From DASSUW01 sp963789005 (lineage in GTDB: Bacteria; Actinomycetota; Thermoleophilia; Solirubrobacterales; Solirubrobacteraceae): a DNA stretch of 64,000 bases. Under the pieces are notes generated by a model, which was given only the letters and a program-made list of their open reading frames with translations, ran no database searches and had not been told where the DNA came from. The DNA lies in the NCBI GenBank assembly GCA_963789005.1, contig CAWBIZ010000002.1, positions 372,001 through 436,000 on the forward strand, read 5' to 3'. The position numbers were made by a program, and so were the translations under genes. Positions 48,603 through 56,512 of the stretch are shown here, in pieces (position 1 is the stretch's first letter; every line of letters starts with the position of its first letter).

Positions 48603-49001
48603 ATGGCCGAACGCAAGATCCGCGTCGTGGTCGCGAAGCCGGGCCTCGACGGGCACGATCGCGGCGCCAAGATCATCGCGCGGGCGCTGCGCGACGCCGG
48701 CATGGAGGTCATCTACACCGGCCTGCACCAGACCCCCGAGCAGATCGTCGAGACCGTGCTCCAAGAGGACGCCGACGCCGTCGGGCTCTCGATCCTCTCC
48801 GGCGCGCACATGACGCTCGTCCCGCGCATCGTGGAGCTATTGCGCGAGCAGGATGCCGGCGACGTGCTCGTCACGGTCGGAGGCACGATCCCGTCGCAGG
48901 ACATCCCGGAGCTGAAGGAGCTCGGGGTGGCCGAGGTCTTCACGCCCGGCGCGCCGACCCAGGCGATCATCGACTTCATCCAGGGCGCGGTCACCCCGTA
49001 G
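48603..49001 (+). CDS. Cobalamin B12-binding protein, methylmalonyl-CoA mutase small-subunit type
   Basis: A 132-aa stand-alone B12-binding domain. It contains the DxHxxG motif in GLDGHDRGAKIIARAL with the cobalt-ligating His, VGLSILSGAHM and VTVGGTIPSQDI, as in the C-terminal domain of methylmalonyl-CoA mutase. It should pair with a separate catalytic subunit to isomerise methylmalonyl- or 2-hydroxyisobutyryl-CoA. The chaperone meaB is at 28893. No catalytic subunit is in this window. Confidence 0.93.
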   Translation: MAERKIRVVVAKPGLDGHDRGAKIIARALRDAGMEVIYTGLHQTPEQIVETVLQEDADAVGLSILSGAHMTLVPRIVELLREQDAGDVLVTVGGTIPSQDIPELKELGVAEVFTPGAPTQAIIDFIQGAVTP

Positions 49002-49019
49002 GCGTCTCCGCGGAGACGC
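49002..49019. terminator. 18-bp perfect palindrome after the B12-binding gene
   Basis: GCGTCTCCGCGGAGACGC is its own reverse complement and follows the stop codon directly. It can form a hairpin with little loop; a terminator role is inferred. Confidence 0.5.
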
Positions 49020-49040
49020 GCACGGCAGATACCCGCGAGC

Positions 49041-49069
49041 TTGCAACTGTACCGTCCAGACGGTATAGT
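49041..49069 (+). promoter_or_regulatory. Promoter and operator of the SMR/TetR operon
   Basis: TTGCAA at 49041-49046 and TATAGT at 49064-49069 are 17 bp apart. TACCGTC-CA-GACGGTA (49050-49065), a perfect 7-bp inverted repeat, fills the spacer and touches the -10 box. This is a classic repressor site, presumably for the TetR encoded in the operon. Confidence 0.75.
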
Positions 49070-49080
49070 CAAGCGGCATC

Positions 49081-49404
49081 ATGCCCGTCTCGCTTCTTCT
49101 CTCCCTCGCCATCGTCACCGAAGTCGCCGCAACCATCGCGCTGCGCTCCTCCGACGGCTTCACGCGCCTGCTCCCTAGCGCGGTCGTCGTCGTCGGCTAC
49201 GGCATCTCGTTCTGGCTGCTCGCGCTCGTGCTCAAGCACCTCTCGATCGGCGTCACCTACGCCGTCTGGTCCGCCGCGGGCACGGCGCTGATCGCCACCA
49301 TCGGCTTCGTCGCCTTCGGCGAGCCGGCCACGGCGGCGAAGCTCGCCAGCCTCGGCTTGATCATCGCCGGCGTCATCGGCCTCAACCTCGCGGGCGCGCA
49401 TTGA
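49081..49404 (+). CDS. Small multidrug resistance (SMR) efflux protein
   Basis: A 107-aa, four-helix drug/proton antiporter. The essential Glu14 lies in AIVTEVAATIALRSSDGF, and YAVWSAAGTALIATIGFVAFGEP is the family signature. SMR proteins work as antiparallel dimers and export quaternary cations or guanidinium. The stop overlaps the TetR start (TTGA). Expression is likely repressed by that TetR through the operator upstream. Confidence 0.95.
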   Translation: MPVSLLLSLAIVTEVAATIALRSSDGFTRLLPSAVVVVGYGISFWLLALVLKHLSIGVTYAVWSAAGTALIATIGFVAFGEPATAAKLASLGLIIAGVIGLNLAGAH

Positions 49405-49895
49405 GAGACACGCGCGCCAAGCTGATCTCGGCGGCCGCCGCGGTCATCCGGCGCGACGGCGCGCAGGCGCTCACCCTCGACGCCGTCGCCGCCGAGGCCG
49501 GCGTCTCCAAGGGCGGGCTGCTGTATCACTTCAAGTCCAAGCGGGAGCTGCTCGACGGCCTCGTGGACCGCTGGCTCGACGACTTCCAGCACGACATCGA
49601 CCAAGCCGCCGACCGCTTCCCGCACGGCTATGTCAAGGCCTCCGACGGCGCCAAGGCCGAGGAGGCCGGACTGCTCGCGGCGCTTGTCGCCGATCCGGCC
49701 GTGCTGACGAAAGTGCGCGAGCGGTATGCGACCTGGCAGGATCGCGTCGCCACGGAGGGGGGCGATCCCGTGGAGGCCACGGTGGCCCGCCTGGCGGCCG
49801 ACGGTCTCTGGCTGGCCGACCTCCTCGGGATGGCTCCGCCCCAGGGTGAGCTGCGCGAACGCGTACTGGCGCGCCTGCTCGAATTGTGCGATTGA
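49401..49895 (+). CDS. TetR/AcrR-family repressor
   Basis: A 164-aa regulator. The helix-turn-helix is TLDAVAAEAGVSKGGLLYHFKSKRELL. The C-terminal ligand domain is short. It is coupled to the SMR gene and probably represses the operon through the inverted repeat at 49050-49065, with release when a transported cation binds. The start is TTG 49401. Confidence 0.92.
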   Translation: MRDTRAKLISAAAAVIRRDGAQALTLDAVAAEAGVSKGGLLYHFKSKRELLDGLVDRWLDDFQHDIDQAADRFPHGYVKASDGAKAEEAGLLAALVADPAVLTKVRERYATWQDRVATEGGDPVEATVARLAADGLWLADLLGMAPPQGELRERVLARLLELCD

Positions 49896-49919
49896 CTCGT
49901 CAGTCAACGCGGTAGGATC
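49893..49919 (+). promoter_or_regulatory. Inverted repeat and promoter of the ETF operon
   Basis: TTGACT-CGTC-AGTCAA (49893-49908) is a perfect 6-bp inverted repeat. TAGGAT (49914-49919) can serve as -10 with TTGACT as -35 (15-bp spacer). The repeat may be an operator for a TetR-type fatty-acid regulator. A leader of about 25 nt with AGAGGT precedes etfB. Confidence 0.55.
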
Positions 49920-49950
49920 CGTCCGAGAGTCCGACAAAGAGGTGTCCTCA

Positions 49951-50746
49951 GTGAAGATCTGTGTGCTGGTCAAGGAGGTGCCGGACGCCGCCGTCGAGAA
50001 GCGCATCGATGCCTCGACGGGACGCCTGGACCGCAACGGGGAGAAGAACCTGAACCCGTTCGACACGCACGCCATCGAGGCGGCGATGCAGCTCAAGGAG
50101 GGCGGGGCGATGGAGGTCGACGAGGTCGTCGCCGTGACCATGGGCCCGGCGTCCTCCGAGCGCGCGCTGCGCAAGGCGGTCTCCCTCGGGGCCGACCGCG
50201 CCATCCAGCTGACCGACGACGCCCTCGCAGGCTCCGACGTCAACGGCACCGGCTACGCGCTCGCCCAGGCGCTCGCGCAGGAGTCAGCCGGACCTCGTGC
50301 TGCTCGGCCAGCAGTCCGACGACGGCGAGTGCTACACGATCGGCGCCGTCGTCGCCGACCACCTCCAGATGCCCTCGCTCACCCAGGTGATCAAGGTCGA
50401 TGTCGACGACGGCAAGCTGCGCTGCGAGCGCCAGGCCGAGTACGGCTACGACACCGTGCTCGTCGAGCTCCCCGCGGTGATCTCCGTCGGCGACGCCATC
50501 AACGAGCCGCGCTATCCGAGCCTGAAGGCGATCATGGGCGCCAAGAAGAAGCCGCTCGCGACGCTGAGCATCGGCGACGCCGGCATCGACGCCGGCCGCG
50601 TCGGCTTCGACAACGCCCGCGCGCACTGCAACGAGTTCGCCGCGCCCCCCGCCAAGGAGGCCGGCCGCATCATCGAGGACGAGGACACGACCGAGACGGT
50701 CGAGCAGATCGTCGGCTGGCTCGAGGAGAGGAAGTTGCTGGCATGA
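49951..50746 (+). pseudogene. etfB: Electron transfer flavoprotein beta subunit, one-base frameshift
   Basis: EtfB pairs with EtfA to carry electrons from acyl-CoA dehydrogenases. The first frame encodes VKICVLVKEVPDAAVEKRID through YALAQALAQE. After T50284 the homologous sequence moves to the next frame (QPDLVLLGQQSDDGECYTIG onward to LEERKLLA). Removing that T gives a normal 264-aa protein. In the original frame there is no stop before the end of etfA, so a ribosome would make a 588-residue fusion with a nonsense middle. An assembly error, a recent mutation or frameshifting could explain it. The 3' end overlaps etfA by ATGA. Confidence 0.85.
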
Positions 50747-51717
50747 GCATCCTCGTCTACGCACTGCACTACGAGGGCGAGTTCAACAAGAACTCGCTCG
50801 GCGCCGTCTCCGAGGGCGCCCGCCTCGCCCAAGAGCTCGGCGGCGAGTGCCACGCGATCGTCGTCGGCGACAAGGCCGGCCTGCCGGACGACCTGCTCGC
50901 CTCGCTGGGCTCCTATGGCGCCACGAAGGTCTTCCGCGTCGAGGGCCCCGAGGGGCTCGCGCAACCCGTGGTCGACGCCATGGCCAGGGTCGCGCAGGAC
51001 AACGGGCACAAGTACCTGCTGTTCGGCGGCGGCCTGCTCGGCTTCGAGATCGGCGCCGGGCTCGCCGCGCGGCTCGACGCCGGCGTCTGCATGGAGGTCA
51101 CCGAGGTCAAGGTCGACAACGGCAAGCTCGTCGCCCGCCGCCCGATCCTCCAGGACTCGCAGGTGTCCGACGTCCACTACCGCTCCGACGTCGGCGTGAT
51201 CATCGGCCGCCTGAACGCCTTCGAGGCGACCCAGAGCGGCGACAGCGCGGCCACCGTCGAGGATGTCAACGTCGAGTTCGCGCCGCACAGCCTCAAGGCG
51301 AGCATGGTCCAGCGCGGCGAGCAGCGCGGCGCCGACGTCAACATCGAGGACGCCGACATCCTCGTCGCCGGCGGCCGCGGCCTCGGCAAGGCCGAGGGCT
51401 TCGACGCGCTCGAGCAGCTCGCGGGCGCGCTCGGCGGCGCGGTGGCGGCCACCCGCGCGGTGGTCGACGCCGGCTGGTACCCGTACGCCGCCCAGATCGG
51501 CCAGACCGGCAAGACGGTCGCGCCGAAGCTCTACCTGGCGGCCGGCATCTCGGGCGCGATCCAGCACAAGGTCGGGATGATGAGCTCCGAGAACATCGTC
51601 GCGATCAACAAGGACTCGAACGCCCCGATCTTCGAGTTCTCCGACCTCGGCATCGTCGGCGACCTGAACAAGATCGTGCCCAAGCTGACGGAGGCCGTGA
51701 AGGCCAAGAAGGAATGA
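50743..51717 (+). CDS. etfA: Electron transfer flavoprotein alpha subunit
   Basis: A 324-aa FAD-binding subunit of ETF. The C-terminal FAD domain is clear: AAQIGQTGKTVAPKLYLAAG, SGAIQHKVGM and the AINKDSNAPIFEFSDLGIVGDL signature. It passes electrons from acyl-CoA dehydrogenases to the downstream quinone oxidoreductase. It starts inside the etfB stop and its stop overlaps the next start (ATGA), so the three genes are tightly coupled. Confidence 0.97.
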   Translation: MSILVYALHYEGEFNKNSLGAVSEGARLAQELGGECHAIVVGDKAGLPDDLLASLGSYGATKVFRVEGPEGLAQPVVDAMARVAQDNGHKYLLFGGGLLGFEIGAGLAARLDAGVCMEVTEVKVDNGKLVARRPILQDSQVSDVHYRSDVGVIIGRLNAFEATQSGDSAATVEDVNVEFAPHSLKASMVQRGEQRGADVNIEDADILVAGGRGLGKAEGFDALEQLAGALGGAVAATRAVVDAGWYPYAAQIGQTGKTVAPKLYLAAGISGAIQHKVGMMSSENIVAINKDSNAPIFEFSDLGIVGDLNKIVPKLTEAVKAKKE

Positions 51718-53411
51718 GCGCGGCTCCCAGCCAGTTCCCTCCGCCCGTCGACGCGGCGGCCGAGTTCGTCGGCCCGCCGACGGACGCCGAGGACGAGCGG
51801 ATCGAGGTCGGCGTCGCGATCGTCGGCGGCGGGCAGGCGGGGCTGGCGTGCGCCATCCGCCTGCTGCGGCTGCTCGAGGACGACCCCGAGCTCACCGAGC
51901 GGCTGGGAGAGGTACCGGTCGCGGTGATCGAGAAGGGCAAGGTCGCGGGAGCGCACCAGCTCTCCGGCGCGGTCATGAACCCGTCGGCGATCAACGAGCT
52001 GTTCCCGGACGACGACTCGTGGCCGACCTACGGCCCCGTCGAGGGCGAGACCGTCTACTTCATGCCCACGCGCAAGCGCGCGATCCCGCTCAAGCCGACC
52101 CCGCCGCCGTTCCGCAACCACGGCAACCACGTGGTCGCGCTCGCCGAGCTCAACCGCTGGCTGGCGGAGAAGGCCGAGGAGGCCGGCGCCTACCTGCTGA
52201 CCGAGACCACCGGCCACAAGCTGCTGGTGGAGGACGGGGTGGTCAGGGGCGTGCGCACCGGCGACAAGGGGCGCGACAAGGAGGGCGGCGAGAAGTCGAA
52301 CTTCGAGCCGGGCTCGGACGTCGTCGCCCGCGCCACCGTGCTCGCCGAGGGCTGCTGGGGCCATCTCACCGGCGCTGCCCTCAAGGCGCTCGACCTCGCC
52401 GGCGACGACCCGCAGGTCTGGGCGCTCGGCGTGAAGGAGATCTGGGAGGTCGAGGAGCCGTTCCAGAAGGTCGTGCACACGCTCGGCTGGCCGCTGCGGC
52501 CGCAGGCCAAGTACAAGGAGTTCGGCGGCTCGTGGATCTACGGCATGAACCGCGAGGGGGAGAAGCCCAAGGTCTCGATCGGCTTCGTGATCGGGCTCGA
52601 CCACACCGACGCCCGGCTCTCCGTCCACGACGTGCTGCAGGAGTTCAAGCAGCACCCGCTGGTGCGCAAGATCCTCAAGGGCGGCAAGCGGGTCGCCTGG
52701 GGAGCGAAGGCGATCCCGGAGGGCGGCTACTGGGCGATGCCCAAGCTCCACGCGCCCGGCCTCGTCGTCTGCGGCGACTCGGGCGGGATGGTCAACGTGC
52801 CGCGGCTGAAGGGCATCCACTACGCCATCCGCTCCGGGATGCTCGCCGCCGAGACGATCTACCGCCAGCTCAAGGCCGGCTCGAGCGACTTCTCGTCCTA
52901 CGAGGAGGCCGTCTACGACTCCGAGATCGGCAAGGACCTCTGGCAGTCGCGCAACATGAAGCAGCCGTTCGGCAAGGGGCTGATCATCGGCGGCGCGATC
53001 ACCAACGCGATGGTCGTGACCAAGGGCCGCTTCCCGGGCGGTCACTGGGCGACCCACCGCGACGCCGAGAGCCCGGTCGAGGTCTCCGACCGCGACAAGC
53101 GCTACCCGAAGCCGGACGGCAAGTACTTCTTCGACAAGCTCTCCGGCGTCTTCCTGACCGGCAACGCCACCCGCGACGACGCGCCGAGCCACATCCGGAT
53201 CGAGAAGCGCGTCCCGCGCGAGGTCGCCGAGGCGTGGGCGTGGATGTGTCCCGCCGGTGTCTACGAGGTGCCCGAGGACGCGCCGGCCAACGGGACCGTC
53301 GACCTGATCGTCAACCCCTCGAACTGCGTCCAGTGCGGCGCGATCACGGCCAAGGGCGGCCGCCTCACCCCGCCCGAGGGCGGCGACGGGCCGATGTACC
53401 TGGTTACGTAG
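51714..53411 (+). CDS. Electron transfer flavoprotein:quinone oxidoreductase
   Basis: A 565-aa membrane-associated flavoprotein that passes electrons from ETF to the quinone pool. The FAD-binding GGGQAG is near residue 38, with VAGAHQLSGAVMNP, the quinone-domain segments and VVCGDSGGMVNVPRLKGIHYA. The C-terminal [4Fe-4S] region has WMCPAGVYEV and NCVQCGAI, but the third Cys of the usual CxxCxxC is Ile, so one expected cluster ligand is missing. The last residues (LTPPEGGDGPMY) are family-typical. Confidence 0.93.
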   Translation: MSAAPSQFPPPVDAAAEFVGPPTDAEDERIEVGVAIVGGGQAGLACAIRLLRLLEDDPELTERLGEVPVAVIEKGKVAGAHQLSGAVMNPSAINELFPDDDSWPTYGPVEGETVYFMPTRKRAIPLKPTPPPFRNHGNHVVALAELNRWLAEKAEEAGAYLLTETTGHKLLVEDGVVRGVRTGDKGRDKEGGEKSNFEPGSDVVARATVLAEGCWGHLTGAALKALDLAGDDPQVWALGVKEIWEVEEPFQKVVHTLGWPLRPQAKYKEFGGSWIYGMNREGEKPKVSIGFVIGLDHTDARLSVHDVLQEFKQHPLVRKILKGGKRVAWGAKAIPEGGYWAMPKLHAPGLVVCGDSGGMVNVPRLKGIHYAIRSGMLAAETIYRQLKAGSSDFSSYEEAVYDSEIGKDLWQSRNMKQPFGKGLIIGGAITNAMVVTKGRFPGGHWATHRDAESPVEVSDRDKRYPKPDGKYFFDKLSGVFLTGNATRDDAPSHIRIEKRVPREVAEAWAWMCPAGVYEVPEDAPANGTVDLIVNPSNCVQCGAITAKGGRLTPPEGGDGPMYLVT

Positions 53412-53505
53412 CCGACGTCCGTGTCCGGCTTTCTGATGAGGACGGAACCATCCGGGTTCCGATGGGAGCGAAACTCGCGGGCGGCACGAGCGTTATGGGG
53501 TTCCC

Positions 53506-54186
53506 ATGCTTCGCGCCGCGCTTGCAACCGCCGTCGTCGTGCTCGCCCTCCCGGCCACCGCCGCGGCGGCCGAGGGCAGCGTGGCGCTGACCATCTGCGC
53601 CCCTGACGAGCGGGCCGCGAAATTCGATGCCCGCATGACGCGGGTGCCTGGCACCGCGAAGATGAAGATGCGCTTCCTCCTCGAGAGACGTGCCGCCCGC
53701 TCGCTCCGCTATCGCCGCGTTTCGGCTCCCAGTTTCAGCCGGTGGATGCGCTCGAAGGCGGACCGCTATAGCGTCGAGCGCGAGGTCGACGGGTTGAAGG
53801 GTCCGGCTCGCCACCGCGCACAGGTGCAGTTCCGCTGGATCGACGCGACCGGGCGCGTGATCGCCCGCGACCGCGCCTGGTCCCGGGCCTGCTGGCAGCG
53901 CGACCACCGGCCGAACCTCAAGCTCTCCGCCTTCCAGCGCGACGCCAAGCGCTACCTCGCGACGGTGAGCAACACCGGTCGCAGCGCCTCCGAGGCCTTC
54001 ACGCTGCAGCTCACCGTCGACGGCATGCCACAGTCGCGGGCCGTCGCGAGCCTCGAGCCGGGCGAGAGCCGCCAGGTCGAGCTGCAGGGGCCGAGCTGCA
54101 CGGGATCGGCGAGCGTCGTCGCCGATCCGCTCGACGAGATCGACGAGCGCTCGGAGCGCGACAACGCGCACACGATCACCTGTTGA
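53506..54186 (+). CDS. Secreted protein with CARDB-like domain
   Basis: A 226-aa exported protein with a signal peptide (ATAVVVLALPATAAAAEG). The N-terminal half is an uncharacterised beta-rich domain with Cys in LTICAPDERA and RACWQRDH. The C-terminal half has the CARDB pattern: YLATVSNTGRSASEAFTLQL, then VASLEPGESRQVEL and ADPLDEIDERSERDN. CARDB domains are cell-adhesion folds. The function is unknown. Confidence 0.78.
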   Translation: MLRAALATAVVVLALPATAAAAEGSVALTICAPDERAAKFDARMTRVPGTAKMKMRFLLERRAARSLRYRRVSAPSFSRWMRSKADRYSVEREVDGLKGPARHRAQVQFRWIDATGRVIARDRAWSRACWQRDHRPNLKLSAFQRDAKRYLATVSNTGRSASEAFTLQLTVDGMPQSRAVASLEPGESRQVELQGPSCTGSASVVADPLDEIDERSERDNAHTITC

Positions 54187-54211
54187 ACGCGCATCTATCC
54201 TCATAGGGACC

Positions 54212-54430
54212 ATGAAGACCGACATCCACCCCGAGTACGTCGAGGCGACCGTGACCTGCACGTGCGGGAACACGTTCACCACGCGCTCGACCAAGGGCGA
54301 CATGCACGTGGAGATCTGCTCCAACTGCCACCCGTTCTACACGGGCAAGCAGAAGCTGGTCGATACGGGTGGTCGGGTCGAGCGCTTCCAGCGCCGCGCC
54401 GCCAAGCGCGCTCGCGGCAGCTCCTCCTAG
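54212..54430 (+). CDS. rpmE: 50S ribosomal protein L31 (zinc form)
   Basis: A 72-aa ribosomal protein. Zinc-binding Cys are present in TCTCGNTFTTRSTKG and ICSNCHPFYTGKQKLVD, the C+ form of L31. The rpmE-DUF1385-prfA order found here is common in several phyla and supports the assignment. Confidence 0.97.
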   Translation: MKTDIHPEYVEATVTCTCGNTFTTRSTKGDMHVEICSNCHPFYTGKQKLVDTGGRVERFQRRAAKRARGSSS

Positions 54431-54465
54431 TTCAGCCTCCAGCGCTCACTGCCGATGCATAGGGA

Positions 54466-55410
54466 GTGAGCAGCGAATCGCCTCTCCTGATGGCCGGTCG
54501 CGACGCTCCCGTCGGCGGCCAGGCCGTCATGGAGGGCGTGATGATGCGCGGCGTGTCCACCTGGGCCGTGGCCGTGCGCACGCCCGACGGCGAGACCGAC
54601 GTCCAGTCGTTCCCGCTCGTCTCGTGGACCAAGCGCCACCGCGCGCTGCGCTGGCCGGTCGTCCGCGGCGTGGTCGCGCTCGCGGAGTCGCTCAACATCG
54701 GCTTCAAGGCGCTCGGCATGTCCGCCAACGCGCAGCTGCCCGAGGACGAGGAGCCGATCTCCGGCGTCATGTGGGCCGGCACGATCGTCGTCGCGCTCGC
54801 GTTCGCCGTCGGCCTCTTCTTCGTCGTCCCGGTCGCGCTCACCAGCCTGTTCAAGGACGAGCTCGGCTCAGCCTTCCTGTTCTGGCTCGTCGAGGGGATC
54901 GTGCGCACCGCGATCTTCCTCGCCTACCTCGGCCTGATGTCGCGCCTGCCCGACCTGCGTCGCGTGTTCGAGTACCACGGCGCCGAGCACAAGACGATCT
55001 CCTGCTTCGAGGCGGGCGAGGAGCTGACGCCGGAGAACGCGCAGCGCTACTCGCGTCTGCATCCCCGCTGCGGCACGAGCTTCCTGCTGATCGTGATGAT
55101 CGTCGCGATCTTCGTCTTCGCCCCGCTCGGCCTGCCGGCGTGGTACCTGCTGCTCGCCTCGCGCATCCTCGGCGTCCCGCTGATCGCCGGCCTGAGCTTC
55201 GAGGTCATCAAGTGGGCCGGCCGCAACCGCCACAAGCGCGGCGTGCAGCGACTGATGTGGCCCGGGATGCAGCTCCAGAAGCTCACCACGCGCGAGCCCG
55301 ACCACGCCCAGCTCGCCGTCGCGATCGCCGCGATGGAGGCGGTTCTCGCGGTAGAAGACCCGCGCGGGGCAAGCGCTGAGGACCGCGTCGGCATGGAAGT
55401 AGTCGCCTAG
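54466..55410 (+). CDS. DUF1385 family membrane protein
   Basis: A 314-aa protein with four or so membrane helices. The family starts with GGQAVMEGVMMRG and includes EYHGAEHKTISCFE, LHPRCGTSFLL and EVIKWAGRNRHKRG. The family is usually beside rpmE and prfA. Its function is not known; a metal- or phosphate-related role has been suggested only by motif. The TAG stop overlaps the -10-like box of prfA. Confidence 0.9.
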   Translation: MSSESPLLMAGRDAPVGGQAVMEGVMMRGVSTWAVAVRTPDGETDVQSFPLVSWTKRHRALRWPVVRGVVALAESLNIGFKALGMSANAQLPEDEEPISGVMWAGTIVVALAFAVGLFFVVPVALTSLFKDELGSAFLFWLVEGIVRTAIFLAYLGLMSRLPDLRRVFEYHGAEHKTISCFEAGEELTPENAQRYSRLHPRCGTSFLLIVMIVAIFVFAPLGLPAWYLLLASRILGVPLIAGLSFEVIKWAGRNRHKRGVQRLMWPGMQLQKLTTREPDHAQLAVAIAAMEAVLAVEDPRGASAEDRVGMEVVA

Positions 55411-55413
55411 ACT
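55408..55413 (+). promoter_or_regulatory. Candidate -10 box TAGACT, leaderless start of prfA
   Basis: TAGACT overlaps the preceding stop and ends 7 nt before GTG 55421. No Shine-Dalgarno sequence lies in the short gap. Confidence 0.45.
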
Positions 55414-55420
55414 CGGTCGC

Positions 55421-56473
55421 GTGATCGAGTCGCTCGTCGAGCAGATCGAGGCCCGCTACGCCGAGGTCTCCGAGCAGATGTCGGACCCCGTGGTGATCGC
55501 GGACCGGCAGCGCTACGCCGACGCCGGGCGGCAGTTCAACCACCTCGCTCCGGCGGCGCGCCTCGCCGAGGAATGGCGCCGCGCGGTGTCCGACGCCGAG
55601 GGGGCGCAGGAGCTGCTCGACGAGGGCACAGAAGACGCCGAGCTGCGCGACGAGCTGCGCGACTCGCGTGCGCGGATCGAGGAGCTCGAGGAGGAGATCC
55701 GGCTCGCGATGGTCGAGCCCGATCCCAACGACGACAAGAACGTGATCGTCGAGGTCCGGGGCGGCGCAGGCGGCGACGAGGCCGGCCTGTGGGCCGGCGA
55801 CCTCTACCGCATGCTCACGCGCTACGCCGAGCGGCTCGGCTTCCAGACCGAGACGCTGGACGCCTCCGACGGGTCGTACACGTTCGAGGTCCGCGGCGAC
55901 AGCGCGTTCTCGCGCTTCAAGTACGAGGGCGGCACCCATCGCGTGCAACGCGTGCCGGCGACCGAGTCCCAGGGCCGCATCCACACGTCGACGGCCACCG
56001 TCGCCGTGCTCCCGGAGGCCGAGGACGTCGAGGTCCAGGTCGACCAGAACGACCTCGAGATCGACGTCTACCGCTCCTCGGGGCCAGGCGGGCAGTCGGT
56101 CAACACGACGGACTCCGCGGTGCGCATCACCCACAAGCCGACCGGCCTCGTCGTCTCGATGCAGGACGAGAAGTCCCAGCTCCAGAACCGCGAGCGGGCG
56201 ATGAAGGTGCTGCGCGCGCGGCTGTACGAGATGAAGGCCGCCGAGCAGCAGGCCGAGCTGGCCGCCGACCGCCGGTCGCAGGTCGGCACGGGCGAGCGGG
56301 CGGAGAAGATCCGCACGTACAACTTCCCCCAGCGCCGCGTGACCGACCATCGCGTCGAGGGGCTCACGGTCCACAACCTCGAGTCCGTGCTCGAGGGCGA
56401 GCTCGACGCCATCACGGGCGCGCTGCAGGACGCCGAGAAGCGCAAGCGGCTCGAGTTGCAGGCCTCCGGCTAA
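55421..56473 (+). CDS. prfA: Peptide chain release factor 1
   Basis: A 350-aa class I release factor that recognises UAA and UAG and triggers peptide release. The GGQ motif is at residues 223-225 in RSSGPGGQSVNTTDSAVRIT. The codon-recognition loop region lies in the central domain (FKYEGGTHRVQRVPATES). The N-terminal coiled domain begins IESLVEQIEARYAEV. A methyltransferase of the PrmC type is at 59831, as expected. Confidence 0.97.
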   Translation: MIESLVEQIEARYAEVSEQMSDPVVIADRQRYADAGRQFNHLAPAARLAEEWRRAVSDAEGAQELLDEGTEDAELRDELRDSRARIEELEEEIRLAMVEPDPNDDKNVIVEVRGGAGGDEAGLWAGDLYRMLTRYAERLGFQTETLDASDGSYTFEVRGDSAFSRFKYEGGTHRVQRVPATESQGRIHTSTATVAVLPEAEDVEVQVDQNDLEIDVYRSSGPGGQSVNTTDSAVRITHKPTGLVVSMQDEKSQLQNRERAMKVLRARLYEMKAAEQQAELAADRRSQVGTGERAEKIRTYNFPQRRVTDHRVEGLTVHNLESVLEGELDAITGALQDAEKRKRLELQASG

Positions 56474-56483
56474 GCGCGTTTGC

Positions 56484-56501
56484 GCCCCCGCAGGCGGGGG
56501 C
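56484..56501 (+). terminator. Hairpin after prfA
   Basis: GCCCCCG (56484-56490) pairs with CGGGGGC (56495-56501) around a 4-nt loop. It separates prfA from the TRAP operon; no U-tract is seen. Confidence 0.6.
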
Positions 56502-56512
56502 ACGACTCCGGC

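Noticed and set aside
49020..49080. Guanidine riboswitch before the SMR gene
   Set aside because: The gap is too short and is fully explained by a promoter and operator; no riboswitch motif is present.
49951..51717. A natural EtfB-EtfA fusion protein
   Set aside because: The middle of the open frame is nonsense sequence, while the correct EtfB C-terminal half lies in the next frame and etfA has its own ATG overlapping the etfB stop.
53433..53474. Hammerhead-ribozyme-like core, CTGATGAG followed by CGAAAC
   Set aside because: Stem II does not close next to the core, and the position that must be U before the cleavage site is C. No consistent stem I or III could be drawn.
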